DNA of 64,000 bases from Colwellia sp. (GTDB taxonomy: Bacteria > Pseudomonadota > Gammaproteobacteria > Enterobacterales > Alteromonadaceae): the NCBI GenBank assembly GCA_029938115.1, contig JAPYOP010000003.1:61506-125505 (forward strand). Reading direction: 5' to 3'. The notes beneath the pieces were generated by a model. The model was not told the DNA's origin. It made no database searches and saw only the letters and a program-made list of their open reading frames with translations. Position 1 is the stretch's first letter; the number at the start of each line of letters is the position of its first letter. This document shows positions 33,445-42,093 of the stretch, piece by piece. A program made the position numbers and the translations under genes.

Positions 33445-34069
33445 CCCAAGTCTGAGTAAAGGTGCTAGCAAGTATAGTATTAACCTGTTACAAGCTGAAT
33501 TACTGCCAGATAAAGTGTTATTAACCTTAAGTCGCGTAGCTATTGTTTGGGGGTTAGTGCTTTTTGTTATGGCTGGATGGGCCGTTGCAACCCATTACAC
33601 TCAGCAAGCACTTACAGTGAAGCTCGCCATTGTTCAGCAAGAAAACAATAGCCAAACTAAGCAAATAAAAACACTGACTACGAAATTAAAAGCGCGCAAG
33701 GTTGATCGGGAAATAGCGGATAAACTAATAACCATTAAACTCTTAATGAGCAATAAAAAAGCATTGCATGCCAAGCTAACTAACCCAAATATAACGTATG
33801 TTGCAGGCTTTGCTGCTGCAATGGATGAATTAGCTCAATTACACCATCAAGATATTCGGTTAGAATCAATAAATATAAACAACGATAATATGACCTTTTC
33901 TGGTTTAGCATTATCACCAGAGGCAGTGCCGGCTTGGTTGGCGGGGTTTGAAAACTCGTTATTATTGTCGGGGAAGTCTTTTTCTCATTTTAAATTATCT
34001 GAAAATGAACAAAATATTACTGAGTTTACCGTTAGCTCTAAAGTGAACGGAGTAACCTCCCATGAATAA
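33434..34069 (+). CDS. MSHA biogenesis PilN-like protein (MshI2)
   Basis: A 211-residue bitopic membrane protein: a short cytoplasmic part (PVNPSLSKGASKYSINLLQAELLP), which resembles the PilN motif that binds PilM, one membrane helix at about 32-53, then a periplasmic coiled coil and globular domain. In MSHA loci this gene is annotated as a second MshI-type protein. It overlaps the preceding mshI by 11 bp and the following mshJ by 8 bp, giving a tightly coupled M-N-O-like assembly subcomplex. Confidence 0.8.
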   Translation: MPVNPSLSKGASKYSINLLQAELLPDKVLLTLSRVAIVWGLVLFVMAGWAVATHYTQQALTVKLAIVQQENNSQTKQIKTLTTKLKARKVDREIADKLITIKLLMSNKKALHAKLTNPNITYVAGFAAAMDELAQLHHQDIRLESININNDNMTFSGLALSPEAVPAWLAGFENSLLLSGKSFSHFKLSENEQNITEFTVSSKVNGVTSHE

Positions 34070-34754
34070 ACAATGGCAAGAGTACAGTGATAATTATTTA
34101 AAGCTGACAGTCAGAGAACAATATCTCATTTTTTTAAGTGGTTTAGTTGCCGTATTCTTTATTATTTTTTATCTATTTATTGATGCTCAAATGATCAGCA
34201 ATAAAAAATCTTCTCAGCAAATGATACGACTGCAATCAAGTAATCAAACCTTGAAAATATCAGTGATTGAAATGCAAGCGGCTTTGCAGCGTGATCCTAA
34301 TGAAGATACTAGAAATAAAATTGCTCAGTATGAAACTAAGCTAGCTAAAATAGATACAAAGTTATTGACCTTAACGAGTGATTTAATCAGTCCAGTACAA
34401 ATGCGTTATGCCCTGCTTGACTTATTAAAACTTAAAAAAGGTGTGTCATTATTATCTTTTGAGCTATTAGGTGCGCAGCCTTTGCTGGATAAACCAGAAA
34501 GTTCAACTGCTGATGATAAAACTAGTTCCGCACAGGGAACTAATTACTCGCAAGTTAATTTATACCGTCATGGTATTAAACTTAAACTTTCAGGCAGTTA
34601 TTTTGATTTACGTGATTATTTATTACAACTTGAAAAGCTATCATGGAAATTTTTCTGGCAAGATTTTAATTTCAAATTAACAGAATACCCTCAAAATGAA
34701 TTGGAAATAGAAATGTATAGCTTGGGTACTAAAAAGGAGTTTGTCGGTGTTTAA
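34062..34754 (+). CDS. mshJ: MSHA biogenesis protein MshJ (PilO-like)
   Basis: A 230-residue bitopic protein of the alignment complex: cytoplasmic N-terminus, membrane helix at about 22-42 (LIFLSGLVAVFFIIFYLF), a coiled coil to about 110 and a C-terminal ferredoxin-like domain (GIKLKLSGSYFDLRDYLLQLEKLSWKFFW). The layout is that of PilO. It overlaps its neighbours on both sides (8 bp with the PilN-like gene, 8 bp with mshK counting from its GTG). Confidence 0.83.
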   Translation: MNKQWQEYSDNYLKLTVREQYLIFLSGLVAVFFIIFYLFIDAQMISNKKSSQQMIRLQSSNQTLKISVIEMQAALQRDPNEDTRNKIAQYETKLAKIDTKLLTLTSDLISPVQMRYALLDLLKLKKGVSLLSFELLGAQPLLDKPESSTADDKTSSAQGTNYSQVNLYRHGIKLKLSGSYFDLRDYLLQLEKLSWKFFWQDFNFKLTEYPQNELEIEMYSLGTKKEFVGV

Positions 34755-35085
34755 ATTGACTATTACTTTCTTACTTTTTTATGTCGCTATATTGATGTCA
34801 TATCAAACGTTTGCCGCTCAGAATGATCCTACTCGACCTTTCGGACACCGTGCTTCAGGCGCGGTAACTCCTACAGGTAAGAAAATGGTGCTGGAATCTA
34901 TTATCCATGGTGACGGTATTCATACGGTTGTAATTAGCGGTAAGGTATTAAAAACTTTTGATTATATTGGCGAGTACCAATTAACCGCTGTTAATGATCA
35001 AAGTGTTATATTACGCAGTAAAACAAAGCGCCTTAAATTAACTATTTTTAAAAATAATATCGTTAAAACAAGTGTTGTTAAATAA
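34747..35085 (+). CDS. mshK: MSHA biogenesis protein MshK (PilP-like)
   Basis: A 112-residue periplasmic protein with an N-terminal signal sequence (residues 1-24, LTITFLLFYVAILMSYQTFA) and DPTRPFGHRA, the usual MshK start of the mature part. The following domain (LESIIHGDGIHTVVISGKVLKTFDYIGEY) is beta-rich like PilP and links the inner assembly complex to the secretin. The start is the GTG at 34747, seven bases after AGGAG; a TTG at 34741 is too close to that site. It overlaps mshJ by 8 bp. Confidence 0.82.
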   Translation: MFKLTITFLLFYVAILMSYQTFAAQNDPTRPFGHRASGAVTPTGKKMVLESIIHGDGIHTVVISGKVLKTFDYIGEYQLTAVNDQSVILRSKTKRLKLTIFKNNIVKTSVVK

Positions 35086-35145
35086 AAGCCAATGAGTGTA
35101 AGTACTTAAGCCTTGAATTCAAGAATGATAAAGAAAAATAAAACT

Positions 35146-36840
35146 ATGAACCAATCAAAATTGAAAATTGCTATTTCAGCCTTATTGTTAACATTCGCAG
35201 GATGTCAAAGCACACCAAACCATCCTGCTGATATGGATGAGGGTTTAGAGCAAGCAATTAATGAAACTAAAGCTTTAAATGCCCCTAAGCCATTAACCAA
35301 TATTCCTGATTCAGTACAGCAGGAATTAATGCAGCAAAATATGGCGCAGGCTAAGCACGGCTTGTTATCAGAAAAACGATTGGAAATATCGGCAACATCC
35401 GTTGCCGCCAAAGACTTCTTTACTGCGATTGTTGAAGGCTCAGCTTTTAGCATTGCAATTCATCCTGATGTTAGTGGTAGCATCACATTAAATTTAACCG
35501 ATGTTACTTTGACTGAAGTAATTGGAGTAATTGAAGATATTTATGGTTTTGATATTCGTGTTAATGGCAATGTGATTCAGGTGTATCCTGCGGGAATTCG
35601 TGCAGAAACTTTCGCCTTAAACTATCTGTTTTTGAAACGATTTGGTACTTCTAGCACAACGATCAATTCTGGTGGTGTCTCAGAAAACGATCCGAATAGC
35701 AGTAATAACAGCAACAGTAACAGCAATAGTGGTAGCCGTAATAGTCAGGGCAGCCAAAATAGTCAAAACGGACAGAACGGGCAGAATGGACAGAATGGGC
35801 AAAATAGTAGCAGCGGCATTAATATTTATACTGAAAATGAATCTGATTTTTGGACTGAGTTAAAAGAAACGCTTACTGCTTTTGTCGGAACAGAAGGAGG
35901 GCGTTCAGTTATTATTTCGCCATTAGCCGGTTTGGTCACAGTACGAGGGCTACCGGCAGAAATTGCTGCGGTTAAAGCGTTTATTGCTAGTACCGAAACA
36001 AGTTTGCATCGCCAAGTTATTATTGAAGCAAAAATAATGGAAGTCACTTTAAATGACGATTATCAACAAGGTATTCATTGGAACGAAGTATTAGGCAGTT
36101 TAGGTGATACCAATTTTACCTTTAGCACCAGTGGTAATATAAGTGGCAACCCTATATCTGGTAATATAGGTGGAGCAACGTCAATGAGCTTTTCAGGTCC
36201 AGATTTTAGTGGCGTGATAGATTTACTGCAAACTCAAGGCAATGTACAAGTATTATCTAGCCCTAGAATTACTGCAACGAATAATCAAAAAGCGGTCATC
36301 AAAGTTGGTGAAGATGAATACTTTGTAACCGATGTTTCAAATACCACGACTACGGGAACTTCCACGACCACAACACCCGAAATTGAGTTGACACCATTTT
36401 TCTCGGGTATAGCTTTGGATGTTACACCGCAAATAGCGGAAGATGGCAGTGTTATTTTGCATGTACATCCGTCGGTTACGTTAACTGATGAACAAAACAA
36501 AACTATTCAAATTGGTAATGAAACTTTGATATTACCTTTAGCACAAAGTCGAGTTCGAGAGTCTGATACGATTATTAGGGCTAAATCAGGTGAAATAGTT
36601 ATTATTGGCGGTTTAATTGAAACTTATAAAATTGATCAAGAATCGAAAACACCGCTGTTAGGTGATATCCCATTACTAGGTGGTTTATTTAAAAGTGTCA
36701 GTGAAACAACTCAAAAACGCGAGTTAGTGATCTTACTTAAGCCGGTAGTTATTGGTCAAGATACTTGGAAAACACAATTACAAGATGCCCGTACATTATT
36801 GAAAAAATGGTTCCCTGAAGAAGAAGCCGTTGATGATTAA
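35146..36840 (+). CDS. mshL: MSHA secretin MshL
   Basis: The outer-membrane channel for the pilus, 564 residues. It begins with a lipoprotein signal (LLLTFAGC, mature Cys at about residue 21). Residues about 85-170 form an N-type secretin subdomain. Between about 181 and 222 is a low-complexity Asn/Ser/Gln/Gly stretch encoded partly by 9-bp tandem repeats. The C-terminal half is the secretin barrel (VQVLSSPRITATNNQKAVIKVG and VIIGGLIE). The start at 35146 is preferred over an ATG at 35125; neither has a strong ribosome site. mshM follows after 32 bp. Confidence 0.9.
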   Translation: MNQSKLKIAISALLLTFAGCQSTPNHPADMDEGLEQAINETKALNAPKPLTNIPDSVQQELMQQNMAQAKHGLLSEKRLEISATSVAAKDFFTAIVEGSAFSIAIHPDVSGSITLNLTDVTLTEVIGVIEDIYGFDIRVNGNVIQVYPAGIRAETFALNYLFLKRFGTSSTTINSGGVSENDPNSSNNSNSNSNSGSRNSQGSQNSQNGQNGQNGQNGQNSSSGINIYTENESDFWTELKETLTAFVGTEGGRSVIISPLAGLVTVRGLPAEIAAVKAFIASTETSLHRQVIIEAKIMEVTLNDDYQQGIHWNEVLGSLGDTNFTFSTSGNISGNPISGNIGGATSMSFSGPDFSGVIDLLQTQGNVQVLSSPRITATNNQKAVIKVGEDEYFVTDVSNTTTTGTSTTTTPEIELTPFFSGIALDVTPQIAEDGSVILHVHPSVTLTDEQNKTIQIGNETLILPLAQSRVRESDTIIRAKSGEIVIIGGLIETYKIDQESKTPLLGDIPLLGGLFKSVSETTQKRELVILLKPVVIGQDTWKTQLQDARTLLKKWFPEEEAVDD

Positions 36841-36872
36841 TAAAGTTAGCTCTTAATAAATAGATAACATTT

Positions 36873-37799
36873 ATGTACTTATACCATTTTGGCTTAACAG
36901 AGTTACCTTTTACTCTTACGCCAAACACCAATTTTTTTTTAGCGCTTGAGCCTCATGAAGAGGCGCTAGCGGTATTGATGACAGCATTAAAAACAGGTGA
37001 AGGGTTTATTAAGGTTGTTGGTGAGGTCGGAACTGGAAAAACATTACTATGTCGCAAACTGCTCAATGAAATTCCTGAGCATTTTGTTACTGCCTATATA
37101 CCTAATCCGTATTTAAACCCAGATGAACTCAGACGAGCAGTTGCCCTTGAACTCGGTGTGAAACAAGCGCAGCGGATGTCGGCGCAGCTATTAACGCAGC
37201 GTATTCAAAACAGATTGTTAGAATTACATAGCAAAGGCCATTCTGTTGTGCTTATTCTTGATGAGGCGCAAGCATTACCGGCACAAAGTTTAGAGGCATT
37301 ACGGTTATTTACTAATTTAGAAACAGAAACACGAAAATTACTGCAAGTAGTATTGTTTGCTCAGCCTGAATTGGACCAACGTTTAGCTGAAACTGAGTTT
37401 AGACAACTGCGACAGCGTATTACCTTTTCTTACCAGTTAAGGGCAATGAATAGTAATGAAGTGCAGCAATACATTCAGCATAGATTGCAAGTAGCGGGCT
37501 ATAAAGGTGCCGCGTTATTTTCGAGCAAGTTATGTAAAAAAATCACCACTGCGAGTAAAGGTATACCTAGAATAGTCAACGTTTTATGTCATAAAATGCT
37601 AATGTTAAGCTATGGACAAGGGCATTATCAAATGACCAAAAAACAGCTTAGTGCTGCTATAAAAGATACTGAAAGTATTGCTAACGACTTTAGCAGTATT
37701 GGCTCAATAAATACATTGACTATAAGTGTGGCAAGTTTGCTATTACTTGTTTTTGGTTACTTTGCTTATTCTTTTTATATTTTGGGAGTTGCATTGTGA
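36873..37799 (+). CDS. mshM: MSHA biogenesis ATPase MshM (ExeA-like)
   Basis: A 308-residue AAA+ protein. Walker A is GEVGTGKT (50-57), Walker B is VVLILDEAQALP. The domain is of the ExeA/GspA type that helps insert secretins into the outer membrane or peptidoglycan. A C-terminal membrane helix at about 283-303 (ISVASLLLLVFGYFAYSFYIL) anchors it. The start follows a TAAATAGATAACATTT leader without a strong Shine-Dalgarno. The stop overlaps the mshN GTG start (GTGA). Confidence 0.88.
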   Translation: MYLYHFGLTELPFTLTPNTNFFLALEPHEEALAVLMTALKTGEGFIKVVGEVGTGKTLLCRKLLNEIPEHFVTAYIPNPYLNPDELRRAVALELGVKQAQRMSAQLLTQRIQNRLLELHSKGHSVVLILDEAQALPAQSLEALRLFTNLETETRKLLQVVLFAQPELDQRLAETEFRQLRQRITFSYQLRAMNSNEVQQYIQHRLQVAGYKGAALFSSKLCKKITTASKGIPRIVNVLCHKMLMLSYGQGHYQMTKKQLSAAIKDTESIANDFSSIGSINTLTISVASLLLLVFGYFAYSFYILGVAL

Positions 37800-38863
37800 G
37801 TGTTATCAATCAAATGCTAAAGGATTTAGATCAGCGTGCGCCTGAACAAGGGCAAGCACCTATTACCGTTGTTGCACCTCAAAAAGCATCTACGTTAAAA
37901 GTAGTATTAATAAGCGCTGTTGTATTACTTTGTTTAAATGCGCTTGGTTTTTATATTTGGAATTTGCAAGAGCAGTTAACTAAAAGCCGTACTGAGAATG
38001 TAGCTCGAATTTTAGTTGGTCAATCTACAGAATCAATACAACAAAAAGTTACTAAGCCCAATAATGTAGCTCTAACTTTAGTCCGTCAACCAACGGAATC
38101 AATACAACAAAAAGTTACTAGCCCCAAAAATGTAGCTCTAACTTCAGTCCATCAACCAACAGAATCATCAGAATCAATAAAACAAGAAATAACTAGTCCC
38201 AAAAATGTAGCTCGAACTATCGTTCGTCAACCAACAGAATCAATACCGCAAGAAGTAAGCAAGAGCAAAATGTCAGTATCTCGGCGTCAGTTAACCCCGA
38301 AAGAATTGATAGCCCGAAAATTAGAAAAAGCTGAAAAATTAATTAATTTAAATGAATTAACTAAAGCAGAGCAACTTTTTGAAGAGGTTTTGATAATAAA
38401 CCCAGAGAAAAAAGAAGCGCGTAAAAAGCTTGCGGCATTATGGTTTGGACGAAAGGCTTATCAACAAGCGGTTAATTTATTATCTCAGGGGATTGCAATA
38501 GACAGACAAGACTCAGAATTACGTTTGTTAAAAGCACGTGTTCTATTAAAACAAGGACAACGTAAAGCGGCGTATCATACTTTGAAGCCTTTAGCTTCGC
38601 TTGAAAATGAAGAGTATCAGGTAATGCTTGCTAGTATTGCCCAACAAACTGAGCAATTTCCAAGTGCAATTAGTGCTTATCAAGTACTTATCAAAATGCA
38701 GCCTTATAGTGGTCGCTGGCATTTAGGTTTAGCTATTACTTATGACAAAAATGGTCAGTTTTTGCTGGCTGTAAATGAATATGCACTTGCATTAACTAAA
38801 GCAAATTTATCAGCATCATCAGCGGAGTTTGCAGAACAACGTATGCAAGCTTTAGGAGAATAA
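37796..38863 (+). CDS. mshN: MSHA biogenesis protein MshN (TPR protein) with tandem repeats
   Basis: A 355-residue inner-membrane protein. It starts SVINQMLKDLDQR, the family's usual opening, and has one membrane helix at about 33-53. Residues 68-158 are four copies of a 22-residue unit (pattern NVA-x4-V-x-QPTESIQQKVTSP). After about residue 175 the protein has TPR repeats (LNELTKAEQLFEEVLIINPEKKEARKKLA and later units). The start is a GTG overlapping the mshM stop, with GGGAG upstream. TPRs probably hold pilus components together; the repeat likely forms a flexible periplasmic spacer. Confidence 0.85.
   Translation: MSVINQMLKDLDQRAPEQGQAPITVVAPQKASTLKVVLISAVVLLCLNALGFYIWNLQEQLTKSRTENVARILVGQSTESIQQKVTKPNNVALTLVRQPTESIQQKVTSPKNVALTSVHQPTESSESIKQEITSPKNVARTIVRQPTESIPQEVSKSKMSVSRRQLTPKELIARKLEKAEKLINLNELTKAEQLFEEVLIINPEKKEARKKLAALWFGRKAYQQAVNLLSQGIAIDRQDSELRLLKARVLLKQGQRKAAYHTLKPLASLENEEYQVMLASIAQQTEQFPSAISAYQVLIKMQPYSGRWHLGLAITYDKNGQFLLAVNEYALALTKANLSASSAEFAEQRMQALGE
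37997..38269 (+). repeat. 66-bp in-frame tandem repeat in mshN
   Basis: Copies start at 37997, 38063, 38129 and 38204, each beginning AATGTAGCTC. The first two spacings are exactly 66 bp. The third copy has an extra 9 bp through duplication of TCAGAATCA-type sequence. The unit is a multiple of three, so changes in copy number would keep the frame. Confidence 0.9.
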
Positions 38864-38868
38864 ATAAC

Positions 38869-40581
38869 ATGGCAGCTCCCAAATTAAAAATGCGCTTAGG
38901 CGATTTACTTGTTCATGAACACATTATTACTAACGAACAATTAATGCAGGCGTTAAATAGCCAAAAAGCAACGGGTCGAAAACTAGGTGATACCTTAATT
39001 GAATTAAGTTATTTATCTGAACGTCAACTCTTAGAGTTTTTAGCGCAACAATTAGATGTGCCCTTTTTAGATATTAGTCAGCGAAGAATAGCCACAGAAA
39101 GCGCAAGTTTATTATCAGAGGTGCATGCGAGACGGTTGCGCGCCCTGATTGTTGAAGATAAAGGTGAATCCGTTGTTATCGGTATGAGTGATCCCGCTGA
39201 TTTAAATGCTATTGATCAACTCGAACAATTATTAGCACCTAAAAGGCTAGAGCTAGCGGTAGTTATGGATTCGCAAATGTTTGAAGCATTTGATGGCCTT
39301 TACCGCAGAACTGCAGATATAGAATCTTTTGCAAGCCAATTAGAAGAAGAGTATGAACAATCTTCTAGCTTTGATTTATCAACCTCTTTCATTGATGAAA
39401 CGGGTGATGCAACTGTTGGTAAGTTATTACAATCAGTGTTTGAAGATGCGGTACAAATGCGCGCATCAGATATTCATATTGAACCGGATGAAAATCAATT
39501 AAGAATTCGCCAACGTATTGATGGTGTTTTACAAGAGAGTATTTTAAAAGAAAGTAAAATTGCCTCTGCTATGGTTTTGCGATTGAAGTTAATGGCAGGT
39601 TTAGATATTTCTGAAAAACGCCTTCCGCAAGATGGACGTTTTCATTTGCAAATTTCAGGGCATAGTATTGATGTGCGTATGTCAACTATGCCTGTACAAC
39701 ATGGTGAATCAGTGGTTATGCGTCTGCTTGATCAATCAGCAGGTTTGTTATCGTTTGATCAAACCGGTATGCCAGATGACTTAATCAAACGTGTGCGTCA
39801 TCAAATTACTCGACCTCATGGCATGGTATTAGTTACAGGCCCTACTGGTAGCGGTAAAACCACCACGCTTTATGCCGCTTTAAGTGAATTAAATGTAGCG
39901 AGTAAGAAAATAATTACGGTAGAAGATCCGGTTGAATATCGTTTGCCACGTATTAACCAAGTACAAGTTAATCCTAAAATCAATTTAACATTTTCAATGG
40001 TATTACGTACCGCGCTTCGTCAAGATCCAGATATTATGATGGTTGGTGAAATGCGAGATAAAGAAACCGTAGAAATTGGTTTACGAGGTGCATTAACGGG
40101 TCACTTAGTGTTATCAACACTGCATACTAACGATGCTATAACCAGTGCATTACGATTAATTGATATGGGCGCGGCAGGCTTCTTAGTCGGTAGCTCATTA
40201 CGTGCCATTATTGCTCAACGCTTAGTTCGACGCGTGTGTGAAAGTTGTGAAGAAGAATATTTGCCCGATCCACAAGAGTTATTGTGGTTAACAAATTTAG
40301 CAGGGGACAAAGTCAATACGGCTAAATTTGTTCGTGGTAAAGGTTGTCAGTCTTGTCAATATAGTGGATATAAAGGCCGAATTGGTGTTTTTGAGTTGTT
40401 AGAAATGAATGAGCCAATGATGGCCGCTCTTAAAAAAGATGATACAGAAGCCTTCACTCGATTGTCTAAAGAAAACCCTACCTTTACGCCTTTAGCTATA
40501 GCTGCTTTTAATTATGCTATTCAAGGGGTTACTACGGTAGAAGAAGTGCTGCGTTTAGTTGAAACGGTAGACATTCAATAG
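38869..40581 (+). CDS. mshE: MSHA extension ATPase MshE with cyclic di-GMP-binding MshEN domain
   Basis: A 570-residue secretion ATPase that drives pilin polymerisation. The N-terminal MshEN domain (about 8-145) has two adjacent 24-residue motifs, RLGDLLVHEHIITNEQLMQAL (9-29) and KLGDTLIELSYLSERQLLEF (38-57), the shape known to bind cyclic di-GMP. The ATPase domain has Walker A GPTGSGKTT (323-331), an Asp box and HTND Walker-type motifs, and a four-cysteine zinc site (CESCEEEY ... CQSC). Extension is therefore expected to rise with cyclic di-GMP. The motif residues are judged by eye. Confidence 0.92.
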   Translation: MAAPKLKMRLGDLLVHEHIITNEQLMQALNSQKATGRKLGDTLIELSYLSERQLLEFLAQQLDVPFLDISQRRIATESASLLSEVHARRLRALIVEDKGESVVIGMSDPADLNAIDQLEQLLAPKRLELAVVMDSQMFEAFDGLYRRTADIESFASQLEEEYEQSSSFDLSTSFIDETGDATVGKLLQSVFEDAVQMRASDIHIEPDENQLRIRQRIDGVLQESILKESKIASAMVLRLKLMAGLDISEKRLPQDGRFHLQISGHSIDVRMSTMPVQHGESVVMRLLDQSAGLLSFDQTGMPDDLIKRVRHQITRPHGMVLVTGPTGSGKTTTLYAALSELNVASKKIITVEDPVEYRLPRINQVQVNPKINLTFSMVLRTALRQDPDIMMVGEMRDKETVEIGLRGALTGHLVLSTLHTNDAITSALRLIDMGAAGFLVGSSLRAIIAQRLVRRVCESCEEEYLPDPQELLWLTNLAGDKVNTAKFVRGKGCQSCQYSGYKGRIGVFELLEMNEPMMAALKKDDTEAFTRLSKENPTFTPLAIAAFNYAIQGVTTVEEVLRLVETVDIQ

Positions 40582-40628
40582 ATATTAAGAAAAGTATAAG
40601 TTCAACAAAAGCAATGGCACCGATAGAA

Positions 40629-40660
40629 TGTAGGTCGTCACGAGCGAAGCGAGCACGACA
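40629..40660. repeat. dispersed palindromic repeat between mshE and mshG
   Basis: Begins TGTAGGTCGTCACGAGC and ends GCGAGCACGACA. It resembles the copy before rlmB at 27197-27229 and has inverted arms (TCGTGCTCGC / GCGAAGCGAGCACGA). It separates mshE from mshG. Confidence 0.7.
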
Positions 40661-40685
40661 CTTGAAACAGGTAAAAGAGTAATTT

Positions 40686-41921
40686 ATGGCATCATTTAAG
40701 TATATCGGTCGTAATAATAACGGTGGCCAAGTCAAAGGTGCTATGGAAGCCGCGAGCACTTCGGCGGTTGCGGAACAATTACTTCGTAAAAGTATTACTC
40801 CTATTTCTATTTCAGCCTCAGCAGAAAAGAAAAGTGAAAGCCTTGCCAGTAAAGATGTCGGTGAAATTTTTGGTTTCAACAAGGTCACATTAGATGAACT
40901 AATTATTTTCTCTAGACAAATGTATGCATTGATGCGCTCAGGCGTACCTATTTTACGTGCGATCAATGGTATGGCAGACTCAAGCAACTCGGTAACACTT
41001 AAAAAGGCTTTAGTTAATATTGGTAGCCAACTAGAAGGTGGTTACACTTTATCCTCAGCGTTAAACCTGCACCCTGAAATTTTTGGTAAGCTGTTTGTTT
41101 CTTTAATACATGTAGGTGAAAACACTGGGCAACTTGAAGAATCATTTTTGAAATTAACCAATTACCTAGAACGAGAGCAAGCAACAAAGAAACGTATTAA
41201 AACCGCATTGCGTTATCCTTCTATGGTGCTCATAGCACTTTCTGCAGCACTCGTTATTATGAATATCTTTGTTATCCCTACTTTTACCAGTATGTTTGCA
41301 AAGTTAGGGGCGAACTTACCCTTAGCGACTAAGTTTTTAATTGCTAGTTCAAGCATTTTTGTAAATTACTGGCCTCATATGTTTGCTGCCTGCGTATTTG
41401 CTTATTTTTCACTGCAGAAATCATTAAAAACCGAAAAAGGTCGTTATCAGTGGGATAAACGAAAAATAAAGTTACCTATTATTGGTAGTATTATTGAACG
41501 TTCAATTTTAGCTCGGTTCTCTCATAGTTTTGGCATTATCCTAAAAGCAGGAGTGCCGATGACAACTGGGCTAACGCTTGTGGCCGATGCTGTTGATAAT
41601 AGTTTTATGCAAAAAAAGATTATTGCTATGCGTGTGTCTATTGAAAGTGGTGAAAGCTTGTTACGATCGGCTGTTGCGAGCGCTTTATTCACACCACTAG
41701 TTTTGCAAATGATCGCGGTTGGTGAAGAAACTGGGCGAGTAGATGAGCTACTAAAAGAAGTGGGTGATTATTATGAGCGGGAAGTCGATTACGATTTAAG
41801 TACACTGACTGCCAGAATCGAACCGCTATTATTAGTGGTTGTTGCCGCTATGGTATTGGTACTAGCTTTAGGGATATTTACACCTATGTGGGATATGGCA
41901 TCAGCCATGCAGGGGAAGTAA
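40686..41921 (+). CDS. mshG: MSHA inner-membrane platform protein MshG
   Basis: A 411-residue GspF/PilC-family protein that couples MshE to pilin addition. It has a soluble N-terminal domain (residues 1-170), then membrane helices at about 178-200, 212-235 and 380-402, with the second GspF domain between the last two. The family's FARMFAKLGANLPLATKFL-like and MTTGLTLVADAVDN segments are seen. A 104-bp gap with a palindromic repeat precedes it. The ribosome site is AAAGAG. Confidence 0.9.
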   Translation: MASFKYIGRNNNGGQVKGAMEAASTSAVAEQLLRKSITPISISASAEKKSESLASKDVGEIFGFNKVTLDELIIFSRQMYALMRSGVPILRAINGMADSSNSVTLKKALVNIGSQLEGGYTLSSALNLHPEIFGKLFVSLIHVGENTGQLEESFLKLTNYLEREQATKKRIKTALRYPSMVLIALSAALVIMNIFVIPTFTSMFAKLGANLPLATKFLIASSSIFVNYWPHMFAACVFAYFSLQKSLKTEKGRYQWDKRKIKLPIIGSIIERSILARFSHSFGIILKAGVPMTTGLTLVADAVDNSFMQKKIIAMRVSIESGESLLRSAVASALFTPLVLQMIAVGEETGRVDELLKEVGDYYEREVDYDLSTLTARIEPLLLVVVAAMVLVLALGIFTPMWDMASAMQGK

Positions 41922-41928
41922 CAGTATG

Positions 41929-42009
41929 CGAGTAAGAAAAGTTTCGAGTCACGAAAATAGCGAAGTCTCAGCAGACGTATTCGCTATTAGTCATTTATGA
42001 CTCGATACT
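41929..42009. repeat. hairpin element sharing a 21-bp core with the mshQ-mreB gap
   Basis: CGAGTAAGAAAAGTTTCGAG followed by T (41929-41949) is identical to 52418-52438. The arm AGTTTCGAGT (41940-41949) pairs with ACTCGATACT (42000-42009) with one mismatch. It lies after mshG. Confidence 0.65.
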
Positions 42010-42014
42010 TCATT

Positions 42015-42080
42015 GTAGTAAGTTGAATACAACGCGCAATAAATTACGTCCTACAAGGTAGGTTGGAATTCATTCCGACA
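42015..42080. repeat. dispersed repeats before mshF
   Basis: A TGTAGTAAGTTGAATAC ... CAATAAATTACGTCCTACAA unit resembles the element at 17840-17893. Immediately after it, 42058-42080 is a GTAGGTTGGAATTC ... CCGACA unit, nearly identical to that at 31102-31125. Two repeat families thus lie back to back. Confidence 0.7.
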
Positions 42081-42093
42081 AAGGTTTTGTTCT

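Noticed and set aside
40532..40987. 151-codon minus-strand frame at the mshE-mshG junction
   Set aside because: Spans the repeat and the antisense of mshG; no ribosome site or recognisable domain.
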